Below are positions 34,900 through 37,634 of a stretch of DNA of 37,634 bases, one piece after another; positions within the stretch are counted from its first letter, which is position 1; each line of letters starts with the position of its first letter. A program made the translations under genes and the position numbers. Location: the NCBI GenBank assembly GCA_964645985.1, contig CAZYCC010000010.1:1-37634 (forward strand), in the 5' to 3' direction. The stretch comes from CAZYCC01 sp964645985 (lineage in GTDB: Bacteria; Bacillota; Clostridia; Oscillospirales; CAG-272). The notes below the pieces were generated by a model that saw only the letters and a list, made by a program, of their open reading frames with translations, was not told the DNA's origin and did not search any database.

Positions 34900-35868
34900 A
34901 TGCCCACCCTCTCGCTGATTGCCCCGCTCTACAACCTCGCGCCGCTCCTGCCGCGCTTTCTCTCGAGCGTCGCCGCGCAGACGGCGGGCGATTATGAGCT
35001 GCTCCTCCTCGATGACGGCAGCACCGACGGCACCCTTGCCGCCGCGCGCGATGCCGCCGCGCGCGACGCGCGCATTCGCGTTTTCTCGCAGGAGAACGCC
35101 GGCGCCGCCGCCGCGCGCAACCGCGGCGCTTCGCTTGCGGCGGGAGAGTACCTCATGTTCCTTGACGGGGACGATGAGGTTCTCCCCACGATGACGCAGG
35201 AGTACCTGCGTGCGGCAAAGGACACCCGCGCCGACATCGTTATCGGCGGCATACGCTTTCTTGAAGGGGGCGCCTCCCTCGACAAGCTCCCCCCAGGAGG
35301 GGGTTTGATTTCTCCCCCCGCCCTCTGGGAGGCGCTCGCGCGCGATGAGACCGGTGTCTTCGGCTACGCGCCGAACAAGCTCTACCGCGCGGAGTTTTTT
35401 CGCACGGCGCGCCTTGCCTTCCCTGCGGATATGCGCGCGCAGGAGGATCTCGCCCTTGCCCTTGAGGCGTATGACCGCGCGCAGCGCGTCGCCTTGCTCC
35501 CGCGCGCTCTCTACCTCTACTATCACACCCCCGGCAAGCGCGATATTCCCCCGGAGGATCTGCTGCGCAACCACCGCCGCCTCCTCGCCCTCGAGCGCGC
35601 CCACGGCGCCCCCGAAGACGTCGCCCGCGCGGCATACCGCCTTGCGCGCTTCATCTATCAGATTCTCTTTCACGCGCCCGACCCCGCAGGCGCCGCCGCG
35701 CGCCTCGCGGCTCTTCCCGGGATGGTAGATGATATTTCCCTCGCGCTGCCTGCATCGCGCGGCGAGACCCGCCATGTCCTCTCCCGCTTCTGCGCGGGAG
35801 ACTACGGCGCGATAGCGCGCTATTTCGCCTGCCGCCGCCGCTTGAAGCGGCTCCTTGGCAAAGCGTAA
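34900..35868 (+). CDS. Glycosyltransferase family 2
   Basis: A 322-residue GT2 enzyme: LSLIAPLYNLAPLLPRFLSS, LLLLDDGSTDGT (D38, D39), NAGAAAARNRGASLAAGEY and DGDDEV (metal site at 89-92). GYAPNKLYRAEFF and RAQEDLALALEAY-like sequence follow in the acceptor half. The C-terminal third is Ala/Arg-rich and alpha-helical. It starts directly after the previous stop (TAGTATG) with no Shine-Dalgarno, implying translational re-initiation. Confidence 0.9.
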   Translation: MPTLSLIAPLYNLAPLLPRFLSSVAAQTAGDYELLLLDDGSTDGTLAAARDAAARDARIRVFSQENAGAAAARNRGASLAAGEYLMFLDGDDEVLPTMTQEYLRAAKDTRADIVIGGIRFLEGGASLDKLPPGGGLISPPALWEALARDETGVFGYAPNKLYRAEFFRTARLAFPADMRAQEDLALALEAYDRAQRVALLPRALYLYYHTPGKRDIPPEDLLRNHRRLLALERAHGAPEDVARAAYRLARFIYQILFHAPDPAGAAARLAALPGMVDDISLALPASRGETRHVLSRFCAGDYGAIARYFACRRRLKRLLGKA

Positions 35869-35887
35869 CCCCCTCCCCGCAAACCCC

Positions 35888-37063
35888 TTGAAAAAACAAA
35901 TCGCCATAGTGACTCGCGGCCTCATTACCGGCGGCGTGGAGAAGGCGCTGCTCGCGATGCTCGCGCGTATGCCCTACGATGAGGTCGATGTCGATCTCTT
36001 CGTCTGTGAGCTCGGCGGCGAGCTCGAGCGCGACCTCCCCCTGCCGGTTCGCCTCGCCCCTCTGCTGACCGTTCACCCGCGCGATGCCTATCGCCACCCC
36101 GGCGCCGCCCTCGCGAAAGCCGCGGCGATGGCGCGCGTGAAGATGACGCGCCCCTCCTTTGCAAAGGAGTGCCGCCTCTCGGCGAGAATGCTCTTGCCGC
36201 TGCCCCGCGCCTACGACATCGCCGTCTCCTACCACGCGCCAAACACCGTCCCGGTGTTCTACACGCTCGATCGCGTGAGGGCCGCGCGCAAAATTCTCTG
36301 GCTGCACGGAGACCTTGAGAGCAACGGCGGGCTGACGCCCCTCCTCCTGCGCGCGCACGAGCGCTACGACGCTTTCTGCGCGGTCTCGCGCGCGGTGCAA
36401 AGCAGTTTCCTCGCCGCCCACCCCGCCCGCGAGCGCGATGTGACTCTCTTTTACAACTTCGTCGATGAGGAAACGATTCTGCGGCAATCGCAGCAGGGCG
36501 ATACCTTCCCCCCGGGATTTGAAGGCTTGCAGATCCTCTCGATCGGGCGGCTCGCGCGCCAAAAGGGCTTCGATATTGCCGTGCGCGCGGCGTCGCGCCT
36601 GCGCGATGACCCCGCCGTCCCGCCCTTTCGCTGGACGGTGCTCGGCGAGGGCGAGGAGCGCGCCGCGCTCACGCGGCAGATCGCGGCGGCGGGCTTGCAG
36701 GAGGTCTTCTTCCTCCCTGGAAACGCCGCGAACCCCTACCGCTACCTGCGCGATTGCGACCTCTATGTGCAGCCCTCGCGAACCGAAGGATACTGCCTCA
36801 CCCTGTCAGAAGCGCGTGTCTTGCGCAAGCCGATAGTCGTGAACGATTTCCCCGCCGCCCATGAACAGATCGAGGACGGCGTCACCGGCTATATTGTCCC
36901 AATCGAGCAGAGCGGCGCCGCCCTCGCAAGCCGCGTTGCCTCGCTCCTCACCGACCCCGCTGCGCGCGAGCGCGCGTCCGCCGCCCTCTCCCGCGTCCCT
37001 CCGCAGACCGATGCCCTCCTGCGCGAGGTTTTTGAACTCCCCCCCAAAAAGAGCGAACCATAG
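35888..37063 (+). CDS. Glycosyltransferase family 4
   Basis: A roughly 391-residue GT-B enzyme. It has the start KKQIAIVTRGLITGGVEKAL, ARKILWLHGDLESN, LFYNFVDEETI, ILSIGRLARQKGFD at the second domain, and the E-x7-E donor motif in RTEGYCLTLSEAR. The GT4 gene at 26223 has the same order of motifs. The start is probably the TTG at 35888, because the conserved fold begins right there; a TTG at 35855 would overlap the previous gene and add a non-conserved leader. No Shine-Dalgarno is visible, so the exact start is uncertain. Confidence 0.85.
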   Translation: MKKQIAIVTRGLITGGVEKALLAMLARMPYDEVDVDLFVCELGGELERDLPLPVRLAPLLTVHPRDAYRHPGAALAKAAAMARVKMTRPSFAKECRLSARMLLPLPRAYDIAVSYHAPNTVPVFYTLDRVRAARKILWLHGDLESNGGLTPLLLRAHERYDAFCAVSRAVQSSFLAAHPARERDVTLFYNFVDEETILRQSQQGDTFPPGFEGLQILSIGRLARQKGFDIAVRAASRLRDDPAVPPFRWTVLGEGEERAALTRQIAAAGLQEVFFLPGNAANPYRYLRDCDLYVQPSRTEGYCLTLSEARVLRKPIVVNDFPAAHEQIEDGVTGYIVPIEQSGAALASRVASLLTDPAARERASAALSRVPPQTDALLREVFELPPKKSEP

Positions 37064-37073
37064 GAGACCCCCC

Positions 37074-37634
37074 ATGCCGCTAATATCTGTCGTTGTCCCG
37101 GGCTACTGGGCCGAGAACGAGCTGCCCCGCTGTATCGAAAGCGTCCTTTCGCAGTCTTTTCGCGATTTTGAGCTGATCCTCGTTGATGACGGCTCGCCCG
37201 ACCGCTGCCCGCAAATCTGTGACGAGTACGCGGCAAAAGACTCCCGTGTGCGCGTAATTCACCAGAAAAACAAAGGCCGCTGCGCCGCCCGCAACGCCGG
37301 GATAGATGCCGCGAGATCGCCGTACATCGCCTTTCTAGACGATGACGATGAACTATTGCCCGAGCATTTAAAGACTTTAGCGAATCAGCCGGACGAATAT
37401 GATTATGTTTGCGCGGGGGTGAGAATTGTAGGAGATTTCGGGCAATTAAAAGTGACAAGAAGCTACCCCGCCGAAACTTATGAGGGGATCAATGTTGAAA
37501 GGATCAATCAATTGATGAATCGCGGAGTGATGTACATCGTTCTTTCGTCCCGGTTCAGAACGGAGATCATTCGCAAAAATCATTTAATTTTTCACGACGA
37601 AGCGATAATCGGAGAAGACACGCTCTTTAACTTT
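37074..37634 (+). CDS. Glycosyltransferase family 2, 3' end beyond the window
   Basis: An open frame of 187 codons runs off the right edge. It has LISVVVPGYWAENELPRCIE, ELILVDDGSPDRCP (D38, D39), NKGRCAARNAGIDAARS and DDDD (89-92), then GEDTLFNF at the edge, a conserved box of GT2 acceptor domains. AGGAG lies just before the ATG at 37074. Codon use is GC-rich for the first 90 codons, then turns clearly AT-richer (many TTA, AAT, ATT), unlike any other gene in the cluster. That hints at a mosaic gene or recent recombination. Confidence 0.88.
   Translation, partial: MPLISVVVPGYWAENELPRCIESVLSQSFRDFELILVDDGSPDRCPQICDEYAAKDSRVRVIHQKNKGRCAARNAGIDAARSPYIAFLDDDDELLPEHLKTLANQPDEYDYVCAGVRIVGDFGQLKVTRSYPAETYEGINVERINQLMNRGVMYIVLSSRFRTEIIRKNHLIFHDEAIIGEDTLFNF

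Overview
The window looks like a contig from an uncultured, high-GC (about 60-65% by eye) Gram-positive gut-type bacterium, most likely of the Clostridia. The reasons are a class B sortase, pilin and LRR surface proteins with VPT-type sorting signals and Arg/Lys-rich tails, a TagO/WecA-type enzyme, an EpsG-type polymerase and good sigma-A-like promoters, with no sign of an outer membrane. The taxon is inferred from gene content only. Every intact gene reads on the plus strand. Two 100-N gaps and one 10-N gap mark it as a draft assembly.

Layout. (1) 295-2178 is a TagO/WecA-like glycan-lipid initiator fused to a HAD-IIA phosphatase, followed by a perfect intrinsic terminator. (2) 2222-3107 has no intact gene. 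It holds a minus-strand remnant of a GLUG-type surface protein, two hairpin terminators, and a 262-bp segment bounded by a perfect 17-bp inverted repeat with a strong promoter inside pointing left. I read this as an invertible promoter switch caught in the OFF orientation for the operon to its right. (3) 3108-18764 is a pilus/adhesin operon. In order it encodes a giant BspA/DUF285 LRR protein with pilin-like C-terminal domains, a secreted NPCBM plus transglutaminase-like protein, a signal-peptidase homologue lacking both catalytic residues (SipA-like), an FctA-like major pilin, a class B sortase and a small anchor pilin. From SipA to the anchor pilin this is the gene order of the group A Streptococcus FCT pilus island (cpa-sipA-fctA-srtC2-fctB), with a much larger tip. 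(4) From the promoter at 18975-19004 to the right end runs a capsule/exopolysaccharide cluster: glycosyltransferases of the GT4, GT2 and GT32 types, an EpsG-like polymerase, two DUF6625-like proteins, three acyltransferase-3 genes and a polysaccharide pyruvyl transferase.

The most striking feature is a set of poly-G tracts, all on the coding strand and all inside decoration genes between 23.2 and 31.8 kb. Their lengths are G10, G9, G12, a scrambled G/C-rich stretch beside an N gap, G17 and G13. The G9 and G17 genes are in frame. The G10, G12 and G13 genes are each out of frame exactly at the tract and would be restored by losing one G. The simplest reading is phase-variable contingency loci switched by slipped-strand mispairing, in genes that decorate or branch the surface polysaccharide. 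With the invertible promoter, the window therefore appears to hold two independent ON/OFF surface-variation systems side by side: DNA inversion for the pilus and homopolymer slippage for the glycan. This is a sequence-based hypothesis; read-level inversion and tract-length data would settle it.
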